A DNA stretch of 49,658 nt, taken from Sulfuricella sp. Lineage in GTDB: Bacteria > Pseudomonadota > Gammaproteobacteria > Burkholderiales > Sulfuricellaceae. Location: contig JAQTNE010000009.1 in the NCBI GenBank assembly GCA_028713975.1, forward strand, positions 1-49,658, given 5' to 3'. The notes under the pieces are model-generated. The model did no database searches. It saw only the letters and a list, made by a program, of their open reading frames with translations, and was not told the DNA's origin. Made by a program: the position numbers and the translations under genes. The stretch's first letter is position 1; each line of letters starts with the position of its first letter. Of this stretch, positions 19,054-27,212 are shown one piece after another.

Positions 19054-19881
19054 ATGGCTGAGATATTTATTAACAGGAATTATGCGGACAGGGGATTTCC
19101 TGGACTCGATGCGGTTGCCCCGGGCGTTGCTGTTCATGAAACGCAGATGACTTCCGTGTCAATGCTGGCCGCCAAGCTTGGATTGATGGTTTTGGCCTTG
19201 ATCGGTCTGTTGGCGCTGGCAGGTTGTTCCACGGTGCCTTCTACCAACGTTCATCAACCGATGACTGTCAGGCCGGCACCGGCGCCGGATCGCGTCGCCA
19301 GCGGCGGTGCCATCTTCCAGGCGAATTATTCCCGTCCCTTGTTCGAGGATCGCCGCGCGCGCAATGTTGGCGATGTGATCACCATCAATATTTCAGAAAC
19401 CACCAGTGCCAGCAAGAACGTCAGTTCCACTGCCGATAAATCGAGCAGTGTAAGCCAAACGATGGCTACGCCCACGATCCTGGGTTACACGCCCAGCCCG
19501 TCGAAACTGGGGCTGGGTGGCCTGATCGGGGGGGCTAATTTCGATACCAGCGTCACCGCAAGCGGCGCACAAAGTTTTTCCGGGAAGGGGGATAGTGCGC
19601 AGAAAAACGCCCTTCTTGGAACAATCACCGTGACCGTCATTGACGTGCTGCCGAACGGCAATTTGCTGGTCAGCGGCGAGAAGCAGATGGGCATCAATGA
19701 AGGTACCGAGTATGTCAGGTTCTCCGGAGTGGTTAATCCGAGCACGATTTCATCGTCGAATACCGTTTCTTCCACCCAGGTGGCGGATGCGCGGATCGAG
19801 TTCAAGGGCCGGGGCGAAATAGATTCGGCGCAGGCGATGGGATGGCTCACGAAGTTCTTCTTGTCGGTACTGCCTTTCTGA
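19054..19881 (+). CDS. flgH: flagellar basal body L-ring lipoprotein FlgH
   Basis: FlgH forms the outer-membrane L ring. The protein has a lipobox (LALAGC, Cys58 counted from 19054), GGAIFQANYSRPLFEDRRARNVGDVITINI and the C-terminal ring domain. From the ATG at 19054, which has GGGGAA upstream, the pre-sequence before Cys is 57 residues, much longer than normal; starts at 19147 or 19162 would give a standard lipoprotein signal but lack a clear ribosome site. The start is therefore uncertain, the identity is not. Confidence 0.93.
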   Translation: MAEIFINRNYADRGFPGLDAVAPGVAVHETQMTSVSMLAAKLGLMVLALIGLLALAGCSTVPSTNVHQPMTVRPAPAPDRVASGGAIFQANYSRPLFEDRRARNVGDVITINISETTSASKNVSSTADKSSSVSQTMATPTILGYTPSPSKLGLGGLIGGANFDTSVTASGAQSFSGKGDSAQKNALLGTITVTVIDVLPNGNLLVSGEKQMGINEGTEYVRFSGVVNPSTISSSNTVSSTQVADARIEFKGRGEIDSAQAMGWLTKFFLSVLPF

Positions 19882-19913
19882 CGGTTACTGCCTGACGTCA
19901 CGCAAATCACTCA

Positions 19914-19952
19914 CCGCAGGCGGCAATTTTTGCCGCCTGCGGATTCTTTTTC
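19914..19952 (+). terminator. intrinsic terminator between flgH and flgI
   Basis: CCGCAGGCGGCA (19914-19925) pairs perfectly with TGCCGCCTGCGG (19931-19942) around a 5-nt loop, followed by ATTCTTTTT. It should end the flgD-H transcript and separates it from the flgI unit, which has its own promoter. Confidence 0.85.
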
Positions 19953-20022
19953 GGCATGCGCTGCCGCACGTTAAGTGCCAGGCTGCCGCTTGACTCCCGC
20001 AATCTTCCCCTTGGATTTGTAT

Positions 20023-20039
20023 CTGGCATGTTTCCTGCT
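20023..20039 (+). promoter_or_regulatory. sigma-54 (RpoN) promoter of flgI
   Basis: CTGGCAT-N5-CTGCT with GG (20025-20026) and GC (20037-20038) 10 bases apart; two mismatches to consensus. It lies after a strong terminator and 47 bases before the flgI ATG, where a promoter is required. Confidence 0.55.
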
Positions 20040-20085
20040 TAATACTGATTCAGGATTCATTCATTTTGAATTGGCGGGGACTGAA

Positions 20086-21189
20086 ATGACATTATTTAAA
20101 AAAATCTTACCTCTCGTGGCGACCATGTTGATGGCCCTGCCGGTTCAGGCCGAACGCATCAAGGATATCGCCTCCATTCAGGGGGTACGCAGCAACCAGT
20201 TGATTGGTTACGGGCTGGTGGTGGGGCTGGATGGTAGTGGCGACCAGACAACCCAGACGCCCTTTACCGTGCAAAGCATTGTCAGCATGCTCGGCCAGCT
20301 TGGTGTGAACCTGCCTGCCGGCACCAACCTGCAACTGAAAAACGTGGCGGCAGTAACGGTGACGGCATCATTGCCGCCTTTCGCCAAACCGGGCCAGACG
20401 CTGGATGTCACCGTGTCTTCCATCGGCAATGCGAAGAGCCTGCGTGGTGGCACTCTGGTGATGACGCCGCTCAAAGGCGCGGATGGACAGGTTTACGGCA
20501 TGGCGCAAGGGAACCTGATGGTCGGTGGCGCGGGCGCGTCCAAGGGCGGTAATAGTACGCAGGTGAATCAGTTGAGCGTTGGCCGCATTCCCGATGGCGC
20601 TACCGTGGAAAGAGCCGTGGATATGCCGCTGGGCCAAGGTGATTATATTGCACTGGATTTGAAAGATTCTGACTACACCACCGCCAGCCGGGTGGTTACG
20701 TCCATCAACCGTTCTTTTGGCGAGGGTACGGCCAGTGCCGAAAATGGCCGGGTCATCAAGGTGTTGGCACCGCGCGACATCAACCGGCGGGTTTCTTTCA
20801 TGTCGCGCATGGAAAATCTGGCGGTTACTCCGGGCGAATCCATGGCCAAAGTGATCATGAACGCGCGCACCGGTTCGGTAGTGATGAACAAGTCGGTGAC
20901 GGTAGATACCTGCGCTGTCGCACATGGCGGCCTGACTGTGACAATCACCAGCGAACCCAGGGTGAGCCAGCCCGCGCCCTTGTCCAAGGGGGAAACGGTG
21001 GTGGCGCAGCAGTCTCAGGTCGAAGTCAAGGCGGAAAAAGGCGGGCTGGTCATGTTGCCGGGCAGCGCCTCGCTGAATGACGTGGTGAAAGCGCTCAACG
21101 CGGTCGGCGCCACCCCCCAGGATTTGCTTACCATTCTTCAGGCGATGAAGGTGGCGGGCGCTCTGCGCGCCGAGCTGGAAGTCATTTAG
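20086..21189 (+). CDS. flgI: flagellar basal body P-ring protein FlgI
   Basis: FlgI polymerises into the periplasmic P ring. The 367-residue product has a Sec signal peptide (LPLVATMLMALPVQA-ER) and the highly conserved mature start RIKDIASIQGVRSNQLIGYGLVVGLDGSGDQT. The ATG at 20086 has GGGGA six bases upstream; the longer in-frame extension to 19975 overlaps the predicted promoter and is rejected. Confidence 0.97.
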   Translation: MTLFKKILPLVATMLMALPVQAERIKDIASIQGVRSNQLIGYGLVVGLDGSGDQTTQTPFTVQSIVSMLGQLGVNLPAGTNLQLKNVAAVTVTASLPPFAKPGQTLDVTVSSIGNAKSLRGGTLVMTPLKGADGQVYGMAQGNLMVGGAGASKGGNSTQVNQLSVGRIPDGATVERAVDMPLGQGDYIALDLKDSDYTTASRVVTSINRSFGEGTASAENGRVIKVLAPRDINRRVSFMSRMENLAVTPGESMAKVIMNARTGSVVMNKSVTVDTCAVAHGGLTVTITSEPRVSQPAPLSKGETVVAQQSQVEVKAEKGGLVMLPGSASLNDVVKALNAVGATPQDLLTILQAMKVAGALRAELEVI

Positions 21190-21196
21190 AAAAATC

Positions 21197-22117
21197 ATGA
21201 TTTCTGCTCAGGACATCTCATCCCGGTTCGCGCTCGACACGCAAAGTGTTGGCAAATTGCGCTTGCAGGCAAAGCAGGATCCTGATGCAGGGCTTAAGGC
21301 CGCGGCGCAGCAGTTCGAGGGAATATTCCTGAACATGCTGTTGAAAAGCATGCGTGACGGATCGCCCGGCAACCCAATATTCGACAACGATCAGAGCAAG
21401 CTCTACACGCAGATGTTCGACCAGCAGTTGGCGCAGAAGCTTGCGACAGGAAAAGGCATCGGCCTGGCTGACATGATCGTAAAGCAGATGAGCCGCCAAA
21501 CAGTGGCGCCGGATGTGGCGGACAAGACGCCCGTGGCGCCGACTGAAGCCGGAAAATTGCCGCTTCGCGCCCTGTTCCCCCAGCTTGTGGCGCCCGCTCC
21601 CACCGTGGCGCCCGTTTCAACGGCAGAGAAATCATCGGCGATTTCTTCTGCCCAGGCCTTCCTCGACAAACTGTTGCCGCATGCCGACGAGGCTGGCAAG
21701 GCCTTGGGCATTCCGCCGCATTTCCTGCTGGGGCAGGCAGCGCTCGAAAGCGGCTGGGGGCAGCGGCAAATTCTTGCCGCTGACGGCAAGAATAGCCACA
21801 ACCTGTTCGGCATCAAGGCGGGCAAAAGCTGGACGGGCGACGTGGCGGCCGTGACGACCACCGAATACCAGAACGGCATGCCGCAAAAGAAAACCGAGCT
21901 GTTCCGTGCCTATTCCTCTTATGCAGAAAGCTTCCGCGATTACGCCAGGCTGCTGCAAAATAATCCACGCTACCAGGCGGTTCTCGGCCAGGGCGGCGAC
22001 GCGGCTGGTTTCGCGCGTGCCTTGCAGGATTCCGGCTATGCCACCGACCCGCGCTATGCAGACAAACTGACCCGTGTCTTGAATAGCCAGACGATGCGTC
22101 AGGCATTGGTGGGCTAA
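21197..22117 (+). CDS. flgJ: flagellar rod cap/peptidoglycan hydrolase FlgJ
   Basis: A 306-residue fusion typical of Beta/Gammaproteobacteria: an N-terminal rod-cap domain (about 25-100, AAQQFEGIFLNMLLKSMRDG) and a C-terminal glucosaminidase domain (about 150-300) with the catalytic Glu in AALESGWG and GIKAGKSW. It opens the peptidoglycan so that the rod can pass. No signal peptide, as expected for export by the flagellar apparatus. Confidence 0.96.
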   Translation: MISAQDISSRFALDTQSVGKLRLQAKQDPDAGLKAAAQQFEGIFLNMLLKSMRDGSPGNPIFDNDQSKLYTQMFDQQLAQKLATGKGIGLADMIVKQMSRQTVAPDVADKTPVAPTEAGKLPLRALFPQLVAPAPTVAPVSTAEKSSAISSAQAFLDKLLPHADEAGKALGIPPHFLLGQAALESGWGQRQILAADGKNSHNLFGIKAGKSWTGDVAAVTTTEYQNGMPQKKTELFRAYSSYAESFRDYARLLQNNPRYQAVLGQGGDAAGFARALQDSGYATDPRYADKLTRVLNSQTMRQALVG

Positions 22118-22133
22118 TCACCATTTTCTGGCG

Positions 22134-22150
22134 CTGGAACGATTGTTGCT
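22134..22150 (+). promoter_or_regulatory. sigma-54 (RpoN) promoter of the additional hook-like gene
   Basis: CTGGAAC-N5-TTGCT with GG (22136-22137) and GC (22148-22149) 10 bases apart; one mismatch to consensus. It is in the flgJ-22199 gap, with the predicted start about 37 bases before the ATG. Confidence 0.6.
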
Positions 22151-22198
22151 TCGCATAAGGTTAAGCTTCGGCACATCAGTTATTTCAAGGAGTAAACC

Positions 22199-22930
22199 AT
22201 GAATTTCTCGACCATCATCAGCGGATTGAGCCAATCCACACGGAAACTGGATTTGATCGGCAACAATATTGCCAATACGTCCACGGTAGGTTTCAAGCAA
22301 ACAATGAGCAAATGCAGCGATTTTTCCGGCGTCGGCGGAGTCGGAATGGGTGTCATGCCCACTACCACAGTGCAGGAGTTCAACCAGGGCGAGATCAAGC
22401 TGACAGAAAATCCGTTGGATATGGCGATCAACGGCAATGGGTTTTTTCAAGTAAAAATCAGCGATGGGTCATTGGCTTATACACGGAATGGCCAGTTTCA
22501 CCTGGACAAGAGCGGTTATGTGGTGACCGATAATGGCGAGCAGTTGATGGGAACTTCCGGCCCGATAAAAATCGACCCGGCGGTTTTGGGTAATTTCAAG
22601 ATTGACGCAAATGGCGTTATTAGCAGCATCAACAAGGATGGCAGCGCCCAGACTATAGCAACAGTCGGGCTGTTCAGTTTCAGGAATCCTCAAGGCCTGG
22701 AGTCGATTGGCAACAACCTGTGGCAGGTGTCGCCAGCTTCCGGTGCGATGGTTTCCGGTGCGCCCAACACAAAAGGCCTGGGCCTGTTACAGTCCAGTGC
22801 GGTGGAGGCGTCGGTTGTCGACCTGAATGTTAACCTGGTCAACCTGATCATTGCCCAGCGCGAATATCAGTCCAATGCCCAGGGTTTGAAAATCCTGGAT
22901 GAGATGCAGCAGCGGTTGATAAGCATGTAA
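22199..22930 (+). CDS. additional flagellar hook/basal-body protein, short FlgE-like
   Basis: 243-residue protein of the rod/hook family. The N-terminus (SGLSQSTRKLDLIGNNIANTSTVGFK) and the central NGNGFFQ/YTRNGQFHLDKSGYVV resemble FlgE more than FlgF or FlgG, but the D2 domain that makes FlgE about 400 residues is missing. The C-terminal NVNLVNLIIAQREYQSNAQ helix is intact. No such gene belongs between flgJ and flgK in the standard order. AAGGAG precedes the ATG. It could be a rod-hook junction protein or an FlgE/FlgF paralogue; the exact role is unknown. Confidence 0.85.
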   Translation: MNFSTIISGLSQSTRKLDLIGNNIANTSTVGFKQTMSKCSDFSGVGGVGMGVMPTTTVQEFNQGEIKLTENPLDMAINGNGFFQVKISDGSLAYTRNGQFHLDKSGYVVTDNGEQLMGTSGPIKIDPAVLGNFKIDANGVISSINKDGSAQTIATVGLFSFRNPQGLESIGNNLWQVSPASGAMVSGAPNTKGLGLLQSSAVEASVVDLNVNLVNLIIAQREYQSNAQGLKILDEMQQRLISM

Positions 22931-22970
22931 CTTCCGTGTTTGCTTGGCAGCGGGTGCGGACAGAATCGGA

Positions 22971-22997
22971 TAAAGTTCCGGCATTTTTTGCCGATAA
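22971..22997 (+). promoter_or_regulatory. sigma-28 (FliA) promoter of flgKL
   Basis: TAAAGTTC (22971-22978), an 11-base spacer and GCCGATAA (22990-22997) match the FliA consensus TAAAGTTT-N11-GCCGATAA with one mismatch. Late flagellar control of the hook-filament junction genes is the expected arrangement. Confidence 0.88.
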
Positions 22998-23064
22998 GGA
23001 AATGTAGCCAGTCATGCCAGGAAACCGCTGATGGCGGAATTCCAGGTTGGCAAGGAGAAACCAG

Positions 23065-24942
23065 ATGAGTATTTTCGGAGTAGGCATCAGCGCGTTAAGC
23101 ACGGCCCAGGCCGGGCTGTTGACGACTGGGCATAACATCAGCAATGCCAATACGACCGGCTTTAACCGCCAGCAGATCGTGCAGAATGCCAACACTCCGC
23201 TGTTTTCTGGTGGTGGTTATATTGGACAAGGCGTGCAGGTCACTACGGTCAAGCGGCTTTACAATGACTTTGTTGCGGATCAGTTGAGGCAGGAACAAAC
23301 TCAGGGCAGTTACCTGGATAGTTATTTGACCCAGGTCACGCAACTGGATGACATGCTTGCCGACACCAGTGCCGGGCTTTCTCCATCGTTGCAGGATTTC
23401 TTTACCAATGTTAATGGTATTGCTGGCGACCCGTCTTCCATTCCCGCGCGGCAATCGCTCCTGAGCGGTGCGCAATCCATGGTTGCACGCTTTCAGGCGC
23501 TGAATAACCGGATGCAAGAGATTCGGAACGGGGTTAACGGGCAAATCACCAGCAGTGTGGGTTCGATCAATGGATACGCGCAGCAGATTGCCTACATCAA
23601 TAAGCAGATCATGCTCACCCAAGCCAGTTCCAGTCAGCCGGCCAATGATTTGCTGGATCAGCGCGACCAGTTGATCTCGGATCTGTCAAAGGAAATCAAC
23701 GTCACCGTACTCAAGCAGGATAACGGCGATTACAACATCTTTATGGGTAATGGCCAATCCCTGGTGCTGGGTCAACAGGCATTTACCCTCTCCGCCGCTC
23801 CATCGGCAGCAGATCCTCAGCAGCTTGATGTGTATTTGGTAAACGGTGCCGGCAGCAGCGTTCTGGCGCCGAGCAGCCTGCAAGGCGGCACCCTGGGTGG
23901 TGTATTGGCGTTTCGCAGCGAAATGTTGGACAGTGCGCAGAATGCGCTTGGCCGGGTGGCAATTGGCTTGGCCCAAACCCTCAACGACCAGCATCAGCTC
24001 GGTCAGGATCTGAATGGCGCGCTGGGTGGCACACTTTTCAATATGGCGGTGCCGAAAGTGATTTCGAATACCAACAATGCGGTTGGCGGCACCGTTACAG
24101 CCAGTTTCTCGGATGTCGGTCTGCTCACCACCAGCGATTACAAAATGGTTGCCACAGGTGCTGCAACATTTACATTGACCCGCCTGTCCGATGGGGCGGT
24201 CGTGACACCCGCATCGGAAGGGCTGACGATTAATTTGGCTGGAGCCACCGCCGGTGATAGCTGGTTGGTTGAGCCAACGCGCAATGGGGCCAGGGATATT
24301 TCACTTGCCATCACCGATCCGACCAAGATTGCCGCTGCCGCACCGATCATTGGCAGCGCGACATTGGCCAATGCGGGTTCGGGAGCGATTAGCGCAGGTA
24401 GTGTCAATACGCCGCCGCCACCTAATGCGAACCTGCAGCAACCGGTCACGATTACGTTTACTGGTGCGGGAACGTTCGATGTTACCGGGGTTGGAACAGG
24501 CAATCCGGTGGGTGTGGCCTATACTCCCGGCGGCAACATTACTTATAACGGCTGGACCGTGCAGATTAGCGGTGCCCCGGTTGCGGGCGATACCTTCACC
24601 GTTGGACCCAATACCGGCGGGGTGTCCGACGGGCGCAATGCCTTGCAACTGGCGGCCTTGCAGACTGCGACTACTTTGGATCAAAAAACCACCTCATATC
24701 AGGGGGCTTATGGGCGGCTGGTCAGCCTGGTGGGAAACAAAACCCGGGAGATACAGGTAACGAACCAGGCCCAAACCAATCTGGTCTCCCAGACTCAACA
24801 AGCCCAGCAGTCATTATCCGGGGTCAATATGGATGAGGAGGCGGCAAACCTGATGCGTTACCAGCAGGCCTATCAGGCAGCAGCAAAAATGATTCAGGTC
24901 GCCACTACGTGCTTTGATACAGTGCTCGGTTTGGGGAAATAA
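23065..24942 (+). CDS. flgK: flagellar hook-associated protein 1 FlgK
   Basis: FlgK is the first hook-filament junction protein. The 625-residue product has the N-terminus MSIFGVGISALSTAQAGLLTTGHNISNANTTGFNRQ (quoted in parts: ISALSTAQAGL, NISNANTTGFNRQ), the FlgK core and a C-terminal GVNMDEEAANLMRYQQAYQAAAKM helix. A Ser/Ala/Thr-rich D2/D3 segment (about 340-530) with a PPPP stretch is present, as in other long betaproteobacterial FlgK. The ATG at 23065 follows CAAGGAG. Confidence 0.96.
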   Translation: MSIFGVGISALSTAQAGLLTTGHNISNANTTGFNRQQIVQNANTPLFSGGGYIGQGVQVTTVKRLYNDFVADQLRQEQTQGSYLDSYLTQVTQLDDMLADTSAGLSPSLQDFFTNVNGIAGDPSSIPARQSLLSGAQSMVARFQALNNRMQEIRNGVNGQITSSVGSINGYAQQIAYINKQIMLTQASSSQPANDLLDQRDQLISDLSKEINVTVLKQDNGDYNIFMGNGQSLVLGQQAFTLSAAPSAADPQQLDVYLVNGAGSSVLAPSSLQGGTLGGVLAFRSEMLDSAQNALGRVAIGLAQTLNDQHQLGQDLNGALGGTLFNMAVPKVISNTNNAVGGTVTASFSDVGLLTTSDYKMVATGAATFTLTRLSDGAVVTPASEGLTINLAGATAGDSWLVEPTRNGARDISLAITDPTKIAAAAPIIGSATLANAGSGAISAGSVNTPPPPNANLQQPVTITFTGAGTFDVTGVGTGNPVGVAYTPGGNITYNGWTVQISGAPVAGDTFTVGPNTGGVSDGRNALQLAALQTATTLDQKTTSYQGAYGRLVSLVGNKTREIQVTNQAQTNLVSQTQQAQQSLSGVNMDEEAANLMRYQQAYQAAAKMIQVATTCFDTVLGLGK

Positions 24943-24951
24943 GGAGGCATC

Positions 24952-25854
24952 ATGAGAATTAGTACCAGCACCATGTATGACATGGGCGTCAACACGATTC
25001 AGCAGCAGTTGTCCGACCTGATGAAAGTCCAGCAACAGGTTTCGAGCAATAAAAATTTCCTGGCGCCTTCCGATAACCCGGTGGCAGCTGCGAAGGTTCT
25101 CGACGTGTCCCAGTCAAAATCCTTGAATGATGGCTATGGCAAGAATATTTTGACGGCCCGGAATGCCCTTGAAACAGAGGAAAGCACGCTGGGCAATATC
25201 GGAAGTTTGATCGAGGATGCCAAATCCGTGGCCGTCAATGCCGGCAATCCTACCCTGTCAGCGGCAAATCGCCTGGCGCTTGCGACGGATCTTCGCGGAA
25301 AATACGCCGAATTGGTTGGGCTGGCAAACCGGAAGGATGCTAATGGAGAGTATCTTTTTTCCGGCTATAAAGGCAGTACCGTACCCTACACCCAAGTGAC
25401 GGGAGCCGGGAGCTACCAAGGCGACCAGGGGCAGAGGATGATTCAGATTAATGCATCCCGCTCAATCGAGATGAGCGATCCGGGATACTCTGTATTCAAA
25501 CCGGGGACGGTCGGAGATGCATTCAAGGTCATAAGCGACCTTGCCGATGCGCTTGATGGAACAGTGGCGTTTAGCCAGGCTGCCGTTAACAACGCATTGG
25601 ATGGCCTTGATCAAGCGCTTGGCAACGTACTGAAAGTCAGAACCGCAGTGGGGGGGCGACTGAATGAGTTGGACACGGCACAGTCCTTTGTGGACGACGT
25701 AGGGACGCAATATCAGCAGGTGATGTCGCAGTTGCAGGATGTGGATTACGCGACTGCCCTCACCAACCTTACCAAACAGCAGACGATCCTGGATGCCGCG
25801 CAGAAATCTTTCATGAAAGTGCAAGGGATGTCGCTGTTTAACTACATGTCCTGA
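24952..25854 (+). CDS. flgL: flagellar hook-associated protein 3 FlgL
   Basis: The 300-residue flagellin-like junction protein begins MRISTSTMYDMGVNTIQQQL, has the NPVAAAKVL and GEYLFSGYK motifs, and ends in the flagellin-type helix QTILDAAQKSFMKVQGMSLFNY. It lies nine bases after flgK (GGAGG site) and is the last gene of the flagellar block. Confidence 0.97.
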   Translation: MRISTSTMYDMGVNTIQQQLSDLMKVQQQVSSNKNFLAPSDNPVAAAKVLDVSQSKSLNDGYGKNILTARNALETEESTLGNIGSLIEDAKSVAVNAGNPTLSAANRLALATDLRGKYAELVGLANRKDANGEYLFSGYKGSTVPYTQVTGAGSYQGDQGQRMIQINASRSIEMSDPGYSVFKPGTVGDAFKVISDLADALDGTVAFSQAAVNNALDGLDQALGNVLKVRTAVGGRLNELDTAQSFVDDVGTQYQQVMSQLQDVDYATALTNLTKQQTILDAAQKSFMKVQGMSLFNYMS

Positions 25855-25927
25855 GCGGCCACGCTGAAACAGCAAGATGCAGGAGCCGTTGCGGGTACGG
25901 CTTCTGAAACCTGATCCACAAGACGAT

Positions 25928-25957
25928 CCAGCGCATAATCTGCGCTGGTTTTGTTTG
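25928..25957 (+). terminator. intrinsic terminator after flgL
   Basis: CCAGCGCA (25928-25935) and TGCGCTGG (25941-25948) form an 8-bp stem with a 5-nt loop, followed by TTTTGTTT. It ends the flgKL transcript ahead of the convergent DUF1015 gene. Confidence 0.85.
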
Positions 25958-25962
25958 CCGGC

Positions 25963-27204
25963 TCAATCCAGCACGTGTGACACCAGGCCGTCCGCCAGCT
26001 TGGGCTCGAACCAGGTGGACTTGGGCGGCATCACCTCATCCACATCGGCCACCGCCATCAGGTCTTCCATGCGCGTCGCAAACAGGGCGAATGCCGCCGC
26101 CATTTTGCCGCTATCGACTCGCCTTTCCAGTTCCGGCAGACCGCGGATGCCGCCGACGAAGTCGATGCGCCTGTCGCGGCGTGGGTCGCTAATACCGAGA
26201 ACAGGCGCGATCAGGTGGTTTTGCAGCAGGCTCACATCCAGGCGCGCTACCGGGTCAGCCGCGGGAATGAGTTCAGGGCGAATCTCCAGCCGGTACCACT
26301 GCTTTGGCAAATAAAGGCCGAACTCGCCGGGCTTTCCCGGTTTGATCGGCGTGCTGCTGGCCTGCATCGAGAATTTCTCCCCAATCTTTTCAAGAAAAAC
26401 CACCGTGTCCATGCCGTTTAAATCAGTGACGACGCGGTTGTAATCCATGATTTTCATCTGATGATGAGGAAAGATCACGGAGAGGAAATAGTTGTAGCTT
26501 TCGTCACCTGAATGCTTTGGATTGGCGGCACGCCGTGCGGCGGCAACACGCGAAGCGGCTGCCGAGCGATGGTGGCCATCGGCGATGTAGAGGGCAGGCA
26601 TGGCATCGAAAGCGGCGGTGAGCTTCGCCAGCGTTTCGTCGTCGCGTATCACCCACAGGCTGTGACGGATGCCGTCGTCTGCGGTCACATCGGCATCCGG
26701 TGTGCCGGCTGAGACCTTCGCCAGAATCGCATCAACTTGCGGCGCAGCAGGATAGGCCAGCAATACCGGCCCGGTCTGGGCGTTAAGCGCCTCGATTTGC
26801 CGCACCCGGTCGTCTTCCTTGTCGGGGCGCGTGAATTCGTGCTTGCGAATGCGGTTGTTGTCGTAATCCGCGACCGAGGCGGCGGCCACCAAACCGATCT
26901 GGCTGTGGCTGCCCATGACCAGGCGGTAGACGTAATAACAGGGCGCCGGGTCGCGCGCCAAGACGCCTTCCCCCAGCATTTTTTTCAGATTCTCCGCCGC
27001 CTTGGCATAGACCTCCGGTGCGTAGGGGTCGGTGCTTTCCGGCAGGTCAATCTCCGGCTTGGAAATATGCAGGAAGTTCCAGGGCTTACCTGTGGCGCAC
27101 ACACGCGCTTCCGCACTGGAGAGCACATCGTAAGGCGGCGCGGCAATTTCGGCGGCGCGGTCAGGCGCGGGTCTAAGGCCGGTAAAGGGACGGATCAGGT
27201 GCAT
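25963..27204 (-). CDS. DUF1015-family protein
   Basis: 413 residues, full-length for DUF1015, with the diagnostic N-terminal AAPPYDVLSS, YYVYRLV, the central ADGHHRSAAASRVAAARR motif and FVGG near the C-terminus. No signal or membrane segments. The biochemical function of this family is not established. It is eight bases downstream of mfd on the same strand, so the two are probably cotranscribed. Confidence 0.9.
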   Translation of the reverse strand: MHLIRPFTGLRPAPDRAAEIAAPPYDVLSSAEARVCATGKPWNFLHISKPEIDLPESTDPYAPEVYAKAAENLKKMLGEGVLARDPAPCYYVYRLVMGSHSQIGLVAAASVADYDNNRIRKHEFTRPDKEDDRVRQIEALNAQTGPVLLAYPAAPQVDAILAKVSAGTPDADVTADDGIRHSLWVIRDDETLAKLTAAFDAMPALYIADGHHRSAAASRVAAARRAANPKHSGDESYNYFLSVIFPHHQMKIMDYNRVVTDLNGMDTVVFLEKIGEKFSMQASSTPIKPGKPGEFGLYLPKQWYRLEIRPELIPAADPVARLDVSLLQNHLIAPVLGISDPRRDRRIDFVGGIRGLPELERRVDSGKMAAAFALFATRMEDLMAVADVDEVMPPKSTWFEPKLADGLVSHVLD

Positions 27205-27212
27205 TATTTTCC

